Positions 1-8,577 are shown, numbered from the stretch's first letter. The stretch: 64,000 nt of DNA from an uncultured Clostridia bacterium (GCA_945873955.1 CAMCFA010000001.1:62001-126000), one strand, 5' to 3'. A program made the numbers and translations. The notes: a model not told the origin generated them from the letters alone.

Positions 1-130
1 GAGTGGAGTATACCATAAGCCGCCCGCCGCGTTTTGCAATGGCACTGCCAAGCGTAGTAATAAACTGGTAATTTGTTTCCTCATGTATCCGGGGAATACA
101 CAGCGCCACAATATATTTACCGTAAATCAC
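1..130 (-). CDS. N-terminal part of an unidentified leftward gene
   Basis: An open frame runs leftward off the window edge from a GTG at 130-128. A good ribosome binding site (AAAGGAGC at 138-145, 7 nt away) and a well-formed promoter further upstream support it. The 43 visible residues start MIYGKYIVALCIPRIHEE. This resembles the start of the periplasmic-binding-protein-like (LacI-type) sensor domain that precedes GGDEF domains in some Clostridia, but only the first 43 codons are visible, so the function is a guess. It is transcribed divergently from the ABC exporter. Confidence 0.6.
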   Translation of the reverse strand, partial: MIYGKYIVALCIPRIHEETNYQFITTLGSAIAKRGGRLMVYST

Positions 131-275
131 TGAAATTGCTCCTTTGTAATTTGATGGGATCTGAAACGGATAACTGTTCATATTATAATAAGTAAGATTT
201 GTGGAGAGCAGACGTTAAAAGTTATCCAAGAAAATCGCTGAGATCCGGCAGGGGTGAACGTTTTAATTTACTTTG

Positions 276-304
276 ATTATAGCATATTATCTGGAAAAAT
301 GCAA
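276..304 (-). promoter_or_regulatory. Promoter of the leftward partial gene
   Basis: Read on the minus strand: -35 TTGCAT (299-304), 17-nt spacer, -10 TATAAT (276-281). The transcript would have a leader of about 140 nt before the GTG at 130. A second AT-rich TATAAT-like stretch lies near 178-190. Confidence 0.6.
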
Positions 305-337
305 TAGAAATAATAGGAATAGGTCGCGTTTTCACTC

Positions 338-371
338 TTTTGTCACAAAAACGACGTTATGTGTGACAAAA
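338..371. promoter_or_regulatory. Perfect 10-bp inverted repeat in the divergent gap
   Basis: TTTTGTCACA (338-347) is mirrored by TGTGACAAAA (362-371) with 14 nt between. There is no T-tract in a terminator position, and it sits just upstream of the leftward -35 at 299-304, so an operator or activator site is more likely than a terminator. The rest of the 535-bp gap (131-665) holds the two promoters and no ORF I can support. Confidence 0.5.
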
Positions 372-563
372 CGTGTCCATTTATAATATTTATGAAACTT
401 ATTTTCACAGCAATGTGTTTTACGAATAACCGCTATGCGAAGATAAGCATACAACGCACAGCGCGGGTAACATAATTGTTTATTTCGCCGCAGGATCTGT
501 CGTGTTTATTGATTTTACATAAAAACATGGTGAAAAAGCCACAATCTTCTACGATTTTACCAC

Positions 564-596
564 TTTACAAATCTTTTTTTTCTGTTATACTAACAG
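564..596 (+). promoter_or_regulatory. Promoter of the ABC exporter with a palindrome over the -10
   Basis: -35 TTTACA (564-569), 16-nt spacer, -10 TATACT (586-591). The -10 lies inside the perfect interrupted palindrome CTGTTA-TAC-TAACAG (582-596), a layout expected for a repressor site. Drug-exporter pairs of this type are often repressed by MarR/TetR-type regulators, but no such gene is visible beside it. Confidence 0.55.
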
Positions 597-665
597 TAAA
601 CGTTTTCAAAATAAACCGCCGCATAAACAGATAATCACGGCGGAAGGAAAGGGAGAGGTAAAAAA

Positions 666-2405
666 ATGTTTCTTTTCAGATGGCTGTGGAAGAACATGAA
701 GGGCTGCCGCGCATTATATATTATGGCGCTCTGCCTTACGGTGATATGTCAGTCAATGTACATAATAACGCCGTATTTCACCCAGCAGATAACAGATACC
801 TTTATCATCAACGACAACGCCTTGCAGAATATCACAGAACACACAGACCTGCTGATAGCTATGCTGGCGGCAATGGTCGGCTTCACCGTACTGCGCTGCT
901 TGATACAGTACGGAAGCAACATGATCTATGAGCACACCTCACAGACGCTGATCTACCGTGTCAGAAAGGTGCTTTTCGACCGTATCGAGAATCAGGACGC
1001 GTCGTTCTATAATGTCTACCGCACCGGCGACATCATGACCCGCGTCACCTCCGACCTTGATATGGTTAGGCACTCTATCGCGTGGATAATCAAGACAATT
1101 GTGGAGTGTATCGTGCTGTTCTCCGCTTCGCTTATCTATTTCTTCACAATGGACTGGCTCATGGCGCTGTGCCTTATATCGCTCACACCGGTGATACTTT
1201 TCATCACTTGGCTGTTCAAGCGCAAGGCAGGCCCTCTGTACGTTGACCTGCGTGAAAAGCTGTCCCGCATGAACACCGCCGCGGAGGAGAACATCTCCGG
1301 AAACCGCGTTGTAAAGGCATTCGCGCGGGAGGACTACGAGATAAAGCAGTTCGACAAGTACAGTCAGGAGTACAATACCGCGAATAAGAAAGCCTCCTTT
1401 ATGTGGCTGAAATTCTTCCCGTTCCTTGAAACCACTGCCCAGTCGCTTTCGGTAATTATGCTGATCTGCGGTGGTATCTTCGTGGTGAACGGCAGGATCT
1501 CCATGGGACAGTATGCGGCTTTCTCCGGGCTTATCTGGACTCTTTCCAACCCGATGAGAACGCTTGGAAATATCGTCAACGACCTCCAGCGTTTCTCCGC
1601 TTCTGCCAACAAGATCATTGAGATCTACTACGGCAGCCCGAAGATCGTGGACAGAAACGACGCAGTGGACAAGCCGGAAAGATTCAAGGGCAGCGTGGAG
1701 TTCGACCATGTGAGCTTCTCCTACGGGAATACCGAGGTGCTGAAGGATATCACATTCAGCGTTGAACCCGGCGAAACGGTGGTGATAATGGGCGAAACTG
1801 GCTCCGGCAAGACCACTCTTGCAGAGCTTATCCCGCGGATATACGACGTCAAGAGCGGCGAAGTCCGGGTGGACGGTATCAGCGTGAACCGCTTGAAATT
1901 AAAGCAGCTCCGCCATAACATAGGCTTTGCAACGCAGGACGTCCTGCTGTATTCCGACACTATCGACGGGAACATCAGCTTCGGCGACAGCGACATGCCG
2001 GAGGATGACGTGGTGAAGTACGCAAAGGCGGCGGACGCGGACGGCTTCGTACGGAAGCTCTCCGACGGTTATAACACGATAGTCGGCGAGCGCGGCGTAG
2101 GTCTTTCCGGCGGACAGAAGCAGCGTATCTCCCTTGCGAGGGCGCTGGCGGTGAAGCCCGCTATACTGATACTTGACGACACCACCTCTGCCGTGGATCT
2201 TGAAACAGAAAAGCATATCCAGCAGGCGCTTGCCGACCTTGATTTCCCCTGCACGAAGATAATCATTGCCCAGCGTATCTCCACGGCGAAGTACGCGGAC
2301 AAGATAATCGTGCTGAAAGACGGTATGATACAGGAGCAGGGAACTCATGACGAGCTGATCAAGAACAACGGCTACTACCGCGAAGTATACGATTTACAGA
2401 AGTGA
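666..2405 (+). CDS. ABC exporter half-transporter, degenerate-site subunit
   Basis: This is one half of a heterodimeric ABC exporter (LmrC/BmrC type) in the plasma membrane. Roughly residues 15-310 form a six-helix type I exporter membrane domain and 340-579 the nucleotide-binding domain. Walker A is GETGSGKTT (K382) and the signature LSGGQ (480-484) is canonical. The residue after the Walker B Asp504 is Asp505 rather than Glu, and the H-loop residue is Gln536 rather than His. This is the subunit that supplies the non-hydrolysing ATP site in such pairs. The start has GGAAAGGGAGAGG upstream. It lies 12 nt before its partner, so the two are co-transcribed. The substrate is unknown; multidrug or lipid export is typical of the family. 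Confidence 0.9.
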   Translation: MFLFRWLWKNMKGCRALYIMALCLTVICQSMYIITPYFTQQITDTFIINDNALQNITEHTDLLIAMLAAMVGFTVLRCLIQYGSNMIYEHTSQTLIYRVRKVLFDRIENQDASFYNVYRTGDIMTRVTSDLDMVRHSIAWIIKTIVECIVLFSASLIYFFTMDWLMALCLISLTPVILFITWLFKRKAGPLYVDLREKLSRMNTAAEENISGNRVVKAFAREDYEIKQFDKYSQEYNTANKKASFMWLKFFPFLETTAQSLSVIMLICGGIFVVNGRISMGQYAAFSGLIWTLSNPMRTLGNIVNDLQRFSASANKIIEIYYGSPKIVDRNDAVDKPERFKGSVEFDHVSFSYGNTEVLKDITFSVEPGETVVIMGETGSGKTTLAELIPRIYDVKSGEVRVDGISVNRLKLKQLRHNIGFATQDVLLYSDTIDGNISFGDSDMPEDDVVKYAKAADADGFVRKLSDGYNTIVGERGVGLSGGQKQRISLARALAVKPAILILDDTTSAVDLETEKHIQQALADLDFPCTKIIIAQRISTAKYADKIIVLKDGMIQEQGTHDELIKNNGYYREVYDLQK

Positions 2406-2417
2406 GGGGGGATAAGC

Positions 2418-4214
2418 ATGGCAAGAAATAAATTCGACGTTGACGAGGTGCTGGAAACCCCGTTTGACATACGGCATTTGAAGCGCTCGCTGGTTTACGC
2501 GGCGAAGTACAAAAAAAGGATCGCGCTGTCGCTTCTTCTGAGCGCGCTGGGTTCGGTGATAGGTCTGCTTACTCCGCTTATCGTCCAGAACGCTATCGAC
2601 AATTACATGATACCCGCCGACCAGACTGCGGCGGTAAGCCCGGACGACCGCGTGAAATACATCATTCTGAGCGGAGCGGCGGTGCTGGTCTGCATTATAG
2701 TCAGCGTTATCTTTGCGAAGATACGTTCGGTCATGATGACTAAGGTTGGACAGGATATTGTATACGATATCCGGCGGGATCTGTTCGAGCACATGCAGCG
2801 GCTCAGCTTTGAATACTACGACAGCCGCCCGCACGGAAAGATACTCACCCGAATAATTAACTACATCAACGCGATCTCAGACCTCATGACAAACGGTCTT
2901 GTGAACTTTATCCTTGAGATCATGAACCTGCTTTTCATCACGGTGTTCATGTTCTTCGTGAACTGGCAGCTTGCCCTTATCACAATGGCGGGACTTCCGG
3001 TATATGCGTTCATCATGCTGATGATAAAGAACGGTCAGCGTAAGGCATGGCAGCAGGTGAACAACAAAAGCTCCAACCTTAACGCCTACCTGCACGAAAG
3101 CATTGTCGGCGTAAAGATCTCCCAGATGTTCACCCGTGAGGAAGAAAACGCCGAGATAAACGACAAGCTGGCAAGGAAGTACAAAAAGTCGTGGATGCGC
3201 GCGGTTTCTTTCTCCAACCTTGTTTGGCCAAGCACTGACGTCGTTTCTATCATTGTCCGGGCGGCGATATTCGCCGTGGGACTTCTGGGCATGGGTGGAA
3301 CTGTGTCCTTTGGTACGATAATCGCGATGACCGACTACTCCGCGCGTTTCTGGCAGCCGCTGATGAACCTCTCCAACCTCATGAACACCTTCATCAACGC
3401 AGTCGCTAACCTTGAACGTATCTTTGAGATGATGGACGAGCCTGTGACTGTTGACGACCTCCCCGGCGCAGAGGAAATGCCGGAGATACGCGGCGACGTG
3501 CATTTCAAGGACGTCACCTTCGCTTACGAGCCGGGTATCAACATTCTGGAACACCTCAGCTTTGACGTAAAGGCAGGGGAGAGCGTGGCTCTGGTAGGAC
3601 CTACCGGCGCGGGCAAAACCACTATCGTGAACCTCATCTCCCGATTCTACAACCTCTCCGGCGGCGAGGTGGATATCGACGAGAGCGACATCTCAAAGGT
3701 CACGCTGAAGTCGCTGCGCTCCCAGATGGGTATAATGCTTCAGGACAGCTTTATTTTCAGCGGAACTATCCGGGACAATATCGCCTACGGCAAGCTGGAC
3801 GCGACGGACGACGAGATCCGCAGCGCCTGCAAGATCGTCGGGATAGACAGCTACATCATGTCACTGCCGCAGGGCTACCATACCGAGGTAAACGAGCGCG
3901 GCGCGGGACTTTCGCAGGGGCAGAAGCAGCTTATCGCGTTCGCGCGGACTATCGTTTCCGACCCGAAGATACTGGTGCTGGACGAGGCAACCTCCTCTAT
4001 CGACGCCAAGACCGAGCGATACCTCCAAAACGGTCTGAACCACCTACTTCAAGGCAGAACGTCGTTTATTATCGCGCACCGACTGTCAACGATAAGAAGC
4101 TGCGACAGGATAATGTATGTTTCCAACAAGGGGATCACCGAAGCGGGGACACATGACGAGCTTATGGCGAAGAAGGGCGACTATTACAAGCTTTACACCG
4201 CGCAGTCGGTATAA
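2418..4214 (+). CDS. ABC exporter half-transporter, catalytic-site subunit
   Basis: This is the partner half-transporter (LmrD/BmrD type), with membrane helices over roughly residues 30-330 and a nucleotide-binding domain from about 365. Walker A is GPTGAGKTT (K400), Walker B ends Asp522-Glu523 with the catalytic Glu, and the H-loop His554 is present. Its signature is LSQGQ (498-502) instead of LSGGQ. The substitutions match the first subunit exactly: its own Walker motifs pair with the good signature of the partner to make one working ATP site, and its poor signature pairs with the degenerate Walker motifs of the partner. The start follows GAGGGGGG and a strong terminator follows the stop. 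Confidence 0.92.
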   Translation: MARNKFDVDEVLETPFDIRHLKRSLVYAAKYKKRIALSLLLSALGSVIGLLTPLIVQNAIDNYMIPADQTAAVSPDDRVKYIILSGAAVLVCIIVSVIFAKIRSVMMTKVGQDIVYDIRRDLFEHMQRLSFEYYDSRPHGKILTRIINYINAISDLMTNGLVNFILEIMNLLFITVFMFFVNWQLALITMAGLPVYAFIMLMIKNGQRKAWQQVNNKSSNLNAYLHESIVGVKISQMFTREEENAEINDKLARKYKKSWMRAVSFSNLVWPSTDVVSIIVRAAIFAVGLLGMGGTVSFGTIIAMTDYSARFWQPLMNLSNLMNTFINAVANLERIFEMMDEPVTVDDLPGAEEMPEIRGDVHFKDVTFAYEPGINILEHLSFDVKAGESVALVGPTGAGKTTIVNLISRFYNLSGGEVDIDESDISKVTLKSLRSQMGIMLQDSFIFSGTIRDNIAYGKLDATDDEIRSACKIVGIDSYIMSLPQGYHTEVNERGAGLSQGQKQLIAFARTIVSDPKILVLDEATSSIDAKTERYLQNGLNHLLQGRTSFIIAHRLSTIRSCDRIMYVSNKGITEAGTHDELMAKKGDYYKLYTAQSV

Positions 4215-4219
4215 AAATA

Positions 4220-4246
4220 AGCACCTCGGAAACGGGGTGCTTTTTC
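4220..4246 (+). terminator. Terminator of the ABC exporter operon
   Basis: AGCACCTC and GGGGTGCT pair around a six-base loop and are followed by TTTTT. Confidence 0.8.
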
Positions 4247-4312
4247 TGTCCTTTTCACGGGACGAGTTTTGATTAACGGAAAAATTTCTTAAATCTGCAA
4301 AAAGTACTTGAT

Positions 4313-4341
4313 TTTTTCAAAGAAATGTGCGACAATATAAT
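4313..4341 (+). promoter_or_regulatory. Probable promoter of the P-type ATPase-like gene
   Basis: TATAAT at 4336-4341 lies about 50 nt before the start codon. The hexamer 17 nt upstream (TTTTTC) is a poor -35, and the better TTGATT is 22 nt away, so the promoter may need an activator. Confidence 0.4.
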
Positions 4342-4392
4342 ATATGTATGCTCTTATTCTAACCAAAAATTCACATAAAAGGACGTGGCCAA

Positions 4393-6849
4393 ATGGCACA
4401 GTTTTTTAATTTCAAAGAGGACTATTTCGGGCTGACAGATAAGGAAGTTGAAAAGAACACCGAGCTGTACGGTCTTAACATATACACCAAGCGCGAGAAG
4501 CCGCAGGAGTGCTTCAATCCCGGCAAGGTTATCCTGTCCCCGGCGGTGCTGCTGATGTTCCTAGCTGGAATACTCAGCTTTTTCAGCAGCGGAATCCTCA
4601 CCGGGATAATGATAATCCTTATGGATATCGCCTACTGCGTTATCAGTATCTATATAGGCAGAAGCTCCGATCGACGGCTGGAGGCTATCCGCGAGTCCAC
4701 CGTGATGAAATTCCGCGTGATCCGACACGGAAAGCTGGAGCTTGTCGAAAAGGAGCGCATTGTTCCGGAGGACATAATCGTGGTGCAGGCGGGGGAGTGC
4801 GTCCCCGCGGACGCCATGATACAAGAGTGCCGGGAGCTTACCGTTGACGAGAGTATCTTCACCGGGTCGAACAAGCCTGCTCCGAAGTACGCGGGCGGGA
4901 TCTCAAAATCCGAGCTGAAGCCCACCTTTGTATACAGCGGCACCAAAATACTTACCGGCGTGGCGGTATGCAAGGTCAGCGCCACCGGAGTTGACACAAA
5001 ATACTATCACAAGATAGGAGAAGTCCCGCCGAAGCACCGTTACTACACCTCAATGGAGCGGATCGTGCAGAAGCTGCTGCCGCTCTGCTCTGCGACTGCG
5101 GCGGTGCTGGCGCTGATCTCAATGATCGCGTGGATATTGTACGGCAACGACGTGATAGAGTCCGCAATGCGCGGTATCACGCTGGGACTTTGCTTCCTGC
5201 CCACCGGACTGGACACTATCATCAGAATATACTACACACGCTGCTCCGCGGAAATGTCCGCCAAGAGCGCGCTTGTGAAGTCGCTGTCCGATATCGAAAA
5301 GCTGAACTCCATGTCTGTTCTGTGTGTGGAGAAGGAGGGCGCTGTTTCCAAGAGCCGCCTTGAGGTACAGTCTATCTACACTCTCAGCGAGGAGCTGATG
5401 TTCAAGATAGCGGCGCTTGCCTGCGACCCGGAAACCACCGACGAGGCTGAACGTGCGCTTATGGTACGCGCGGCGTTCTTCGACGAGAACATAACCGACG
5501 TTTATCGGAAGTATAAATTCATTGAGCGCATACCCGACAGCAACGACTGCATGAGCGGCGCTCTGTGGGAGGTCAGCGGCTCCCGGCTATACTGCATAAA
5601 GGGTACACCGGAGCAGATACTGCCGCTCTGCCGCTTCCACGGTGAGGAACTTTACGCCGCCCAGAAGATGAAAAAGGAGTTCTACTCCCACGGCTGGCAG
5701 GTAATGGCTGTTGCCTGCGCGGACGCGGAACAGCGCGACTGCGACGAGACCGCCGGATTTTCCTATACGTTCGTGGGATTCGCGGCTTTTTCTTCGCCGC
5801 TGAGGGACTCTGTGCCGGCGGCAGTAAAGACCTGCCAGCGGGCGGGCGTCCGGGTGGTGATGTTCACCGAGGACAACGCTGAGTCCGCCGCAGCGACCGG
5901 GCGAATGATCGGGCTTTCCGGCAAGGTAGTCACCGGAAAGAGCATTTCCGAGTCTGTGAAGTACGGCTCAGAGCTGCCGCTTGACGCAGACATCTACGCA
6001 AAGGTGACGCCGGAGCAGAAGCTCTACATCATAGACCAGCTTAAAAAGCACGGCGAAATAGCAGCCATGACCGCCACCCGCGCCGAGGACGCGGAAGCAA
6101 TGGAAAAGGCGGATATCGGTATCACTATCGCTGAAAACACCACCGGCAGCGCCTTTGAAGCCGCAGATGTCATCATGCACGACGACAATCTATCTGCGGT
6201 AGCTGGAATGATAGCCTCCGCGCGGCAGGTACACCGCAACATAAAACGCGCCTGCGCTTCGCTGATATCCGGCTATCTTGCGCTTATCCTGCTGGATATG
6301 CTGAATCTTTTCGGGGACGCGCAGCTTATGCTCAACCCGTCGCTTATCGCAATTCTTACAATGTTCATTCTGCCGCTGGCGGCACTGGCTGGTCTTTCCA
6401 ACCGCACTGACATGAAGAAAATAATGCCCCCGTCTGAGTTTATCGCCAATAACCGGATAAATTACCGGTTCATCACGCTTGCGGCGATAGTCGGAGTGCT
6501 GTGCGGCGGTGTTTCGATAGCCTCATACATGTTTATGTACAACGGCGCAAATGTTGACTTTGCAAGGAGCTGCGCACTGCTGGCGCTGTGCTTTTGTATT
6601 TCTATGTTCACGTTCATCAACCTCACCAGCGGAAATCCGTTCACCGGGCTTGCAGCCGCAGGAAAACCGGCGCTTGTGGGAGTTCTTGCGCCCGCGGTGG
6701 TTTCGGTGCTGCTGGTGTTCGTGCCGGGGCTTAACGGGCTGTTTGGACTTACCAGTATTGACATGCTGGCTACATTTATTTCGATCATGACAGGTATAAT
6801 CCCGCCGCTGGGTTATGTTGTAGTTCGTTCCATAGCAAGGTTTGAATAA
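4393..6849 (+). CDS. P-type ATPase-like membrane protein lacking catalytic motifs
   Basis: The fold is that of a P2-type cation pump: N-terminal cytoplasmic segment, paired membrane helices near residues 50-90, actuator domain (about 95-210), helices near 230-290, P/N domains (about 300-600) and six C-terminal helices. The length (818 aa) is somewhat below that of the family. Every catalytic signature is changed. Phosphorylation motif DKTGTLT is EKEGAVS (E313 at the Asp position). The TGES loop is TGSN (157-160). TGDN is TEDN. GDGVNDAP is ATRAEDAE (561-568, keeping only the last Asp, D566). The membrane PEGLP-like motif is PTGLD. The KGTPE nucleotide-loop motif survives. The frame is open throughout, which argues for a maintained protein, but it should not form the aspartyl-phosphate needed for pumping. 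The DUF368 gene follows after 12 nt. The role is unknown: scaffold, sensor or regulator are possible. Confidence 0.85.
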   Translation: MAQFFNFKEDYFGLTDKEVEKNTELYGLNIYTKREKPQECFNPGKVILSPAVLLMFLAGILSFFSSGILTGIMIILMDIAYCVISIYIGRSSDRRLEAIRESTVMKFRVIRHGKLELVEKERIVPEDIIVVQAGECVPADAMIQECRELTVDESIFTGSNKPAPKYAGGISKSELKPTFVYSGTKILTGVAVCKVSATGVDTKYYHKIGEVPPKHRYYTSMERIVQKLLPLCSATAAVLALISMIAWILYGNDVIESAMRGITLGLCFLPTGLDTIIRIYYTRCSAEMSAKSALVKSLSDIEKLNSMSVLCVEKEGAVSKSRLEVQSIYTLSEELMFKIAALACDPETTDEAERALMVRAAFFDENITDVYRKYKFIERIPDSNDCMSGALWEVSGSRLYCIKGTPEQILPLCRFHGEELYAAQKMKKEFYSHGWQVMAVACADAEQRDCDETAGFSYTFVGFAAFSSPLRDSVPAAVKTCQRAGVRVVMFTEDNAESAAATGRMIGLSGKVVTGKSISESVKYGSELPLDADIYAKVTPEQKLYIIDQLKKHGEIAAMTATRAEDAEAMEKADIGITIAENTTGSAFEAADVIMHDDNLSAVAGMIASARQVHRNIKRACASLISGYLALILLDMLNLFGDAQLMLNPSLIAILTMFILPLAALAGLSNRTDMKKIMPPSEFIANNRINYRFITLAAIVGVLCGGVSIASYMFMYNGANVDFARSCALLALCFCISMFTFINLTSGNPFTGLAAAGKPALVGVLAPAVVSVLLVFVPGLNGLFGLTSIDMLATFISIMTGIIPPLGYVVVRSIARFE

Positions 6850-6861
6850 CAGGAGTTTTTC

Positions 6862-7707
6862 ATGAAGACAGTTTTGCAGTATATCAAGGTTTTTATTAGT
6901 GGAATAGTGTTCGGCGTAGCAAATATTATTCCGGGAGTTTCCGGCGGAACAATGCTGGTGGTTTTCGGAATTTACGACCAACTTACCGAAGCTATTTCCG
7001 GCATAAAAGCTATAATCAAGAATATAGTATTTCTGCTGTGCTTCGGTCTGGGCGCGGGGATCGGTCTGCTGGGCTTTGCTTCGGTGATATCGCTTCTGTT
7101 CCAGAATTTCGGTGTACAGACTAACATGTTCTTTATCGGACTTATCCTCGGCAGCCTGCCGATGATCTACCGCATGGGTACTTCCGAAAGCAAGGTCAAG
7201 CCGCTCTGCGCAGTGCCATTTGTTCTGGCACTGGGAGTTGTTATCCTGCTGGCGGTTCTTGAGCAGATCAATGTAGTTCCCACAGCGGACGTAGTAACAG
7301 GCTTTGACCTCGGCATGACCGTAAAGCTGTTTGTTTGTGCGATAATTGCGGCGGTGGCAATGATAATTCCCGGACTCAGCGGGTCGTTCATCATGATGAT
7401 GCTGGGAGTTTACGAAACGATAATCGGCGCGATACAGATAAAGTCGCTGAATTTCTATGTGATAATCCCTGTTGCATTGGGCGTAATAATTGGAATTATC
7501 GGCGGCGCGAAGGTAATTTCGATAATGATAAAGAAATACAAGCTAATGGTGTACAGCGCGATAATGGGGCTTGTGGTAGGCTCGGTATACGCGATACTTC
7601 CGGCGGATTTCGGCTTCAACCTTCAAACGGGATACGGATTTGTCTGCTTGTTGTTTGGCGTGCTGACGTCGGTGCTGGTCGAAAAGCTGGGCAAGACTGA
7701 GGAATAA
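6862..7707 (+). CDS. DUF368 membrane protein, probable polyprenyl-phosphate transporter
   Basis: This 281-aa polytopic protein is of the DUF368 family. The family signature GVANIIPGVSGGTM is near residues 18-31 and repeated as AMIIPGLSGSFIMMML near 167-182, the inverted-repeat layout typical of it. Family members such as PopT return undecaprenyl phosphate from the outer to the inner leaflet of the cytoplasmic membrane for reuse in wall synthesis. The start has AGGAG 8 nt upstream. The gene is 12 nt downstream of the P-type ATPase-like gene and is likely co-transcribed with it. The carrier-dephosphorylating enzyme UppP is encoded elsewhere in this window (43996). Substrate assignment is by family, not shown here. 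Confidence 0.85.
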   Translation: MKTVLQYIKVFISGIVFGVANIIPGVSGGTMLVVFGIYDQLTEAISGIKAIIKNIVFLLCFGLGAGIGLLGFASVISLLFQNFGVQTNMFFIGLILGSLPMIYRMGTSESKVKPLCAVPFVLALGVVILLAVLEQINVVPTADVVTGFDLGMTVKLFVCAIIAAVAMIIPGLSGSFIMMMLGVYETIIGAIQIKSLNFYVIIPVALGVIIGIIGGAKVISIMIKKYKLMVYSAIMGLVVGSVYAILPADFGFNLQTGYGFVCLLFGVLTSVLVEKLGKTEE

Positions 7708-7713
7708 AAGATA

Positions 7714-7750
7714 CGACCTAAGAGGTTTGTCTTCTTAGGTCGATTTTATT
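7714..7750. terminator. Bidirectional terminator between DUF368 and sigG
   Basis: CGACCTAAGA (7714-7723) pairs perfectly with TCTTAGGTCG (7733-7742), followed by ATTTTATTAT on the plus strand and a T-rich run on the minus strand. It separates two convergent genes. Confidence 0.8.
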
Positions 7751-8528
7751 ATATTCGGTTCTTGATCTTCTGCAAAGCGCCCTTTTCAAGTCGGCTGACC
7801 TGCGCTTGACTTATCCCGATCTCCTTTGCGACCTCCACCTGCGTCTTGCCCTGGAAAAACCTCAGATTAAGAATGTGCTTCTCCCGCGGACCAAGCTGGC
7901 GGATCGCTTCTTTAAGGGAGATCTCGTCCAGCCAGTTGTCGTCGTCATTGTGGTCGCCAAGCTGGTCAAGGACGTATATCGTGTCCCCGGACTCAGAGAA
8001 CACCGGCTCGTACAGCGAGATCGGCTCGCTTATCGCCTCCAGAGCTATCACCACCTCCGGGCGCTCTGCGCCTATCTCTTTGGCAATCTCCTCAATGGTA
8101 GGCTCCTTGCCGGATTCGGAGGTGAGCCGCTCCCTCGCCTGCATGGCACGATACGCAAGGTCGCGGATAGAACGGCTGACACGCACCGGCGAATTGTCGC
8201 GAAGATACCGCCTTAGTTCCCCTTGGATCATGGGTACAGCATACGTTGAGAATTTGACCGGCTGGGTTATGTCGAAGTTATCTATCGCCTTGATAAGCCC
8301 GATACACCCCACCTGAAACAGGTCGTCCGGACTTTCGCCGCGCCCTGCGAACCGCTGAATAACGCTAAGCACCAGCCGGAGATTGCCGTTAATAAGCTCC
8401 TCCCGCGCCTGCATGTCGCCGTTTTTCACCTTTTTCAGCAGTTCCATTTTCTCGTTTTCTTTAAGAACCTTAAGCTGAGAGGTGTTCACACCGCTTATTT
8501 CAACTTTGTTATAATACAGAAAAACCAC
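7749..8528 (-). CDS. sigG: Forespore sigma factor sigma-G
   Basis: This sigma-70 family factor directs late forespore transcription (SASPs, germination proteins). The region 2 core LVNGNLRLVLS-like block, DDLFQVGCIGL, KFSTYAVPMI and region 4 GKTQVEVAKEIGISQAQVSRLEK match SigG closely, as does the N-terminal NKVEISGVNTSQL anti-sigma-binding segment. Length (259 aa) fits the family. The far start used here is a GTG directly against a GGGA, which is too close to act as its binding site, so translation may begin a few codons later. It lies 81 bp downstream of sigE in the classic spoIIGA-sigE-sigG order. A hairpin over the start region may restrict translation. Confidence 0.95.
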   Translation of the reverse strand: MVFLYYNKVEISGVNTSQLKVLKENEKMELLKKVKNGDMQAREELINGNLRLVLSVIQRFAGRGESPDDLFQVGCIGLIKAIDNFDITQPVKFSTYAVPMIQGELRRYLRDNSPVRVSRSIRDLAYRAMQARERLTSESGKEPTIEEIAKEIGAERPEVVIALEAISEPISLYEPVFSESGDTIYVLDQLGDHNDDDNWLDEISLKEAIRQLGPREKHILNLRFFQGKTQVEVAKEIGISQAQVSRLEKGALQKIKNRI

Positions 8529-8577
8529 TCCCGACCCACTTGATTTTGCACAAGTAGTATTGTCAGAAAGTGGTTTT
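8521..8577 (-). promoter_or_regulatory. Leader hairpin over the sigG start region
   Basis: In the sigG transcript, AAAACCACT (from 8577-8569) can pair with AGTGGTTTT (from 8529-8521), which covers the GGGAGTGG around the start. The same CCACTT stretch could instead pair with AAGTGG from 8541-8536, leaving the start free, so two mutually exclusive folds exist. Control of translation is inference. Confidence 0.4.

Noticed and set aside
939-1709. 256-codon open frame on the minus strand
   Set aside because: It lies fully inside the ABC exporter gene with no ribosome site and no family resemblance. Similar GC-driven shadows occur inside most genes here.
4260-4392. Riboswitch in the leader of the P-type ATPase-like gene
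   Set aside because: The leader after the TATAAT is only about 45 nt and shows no stable stem or known motif.
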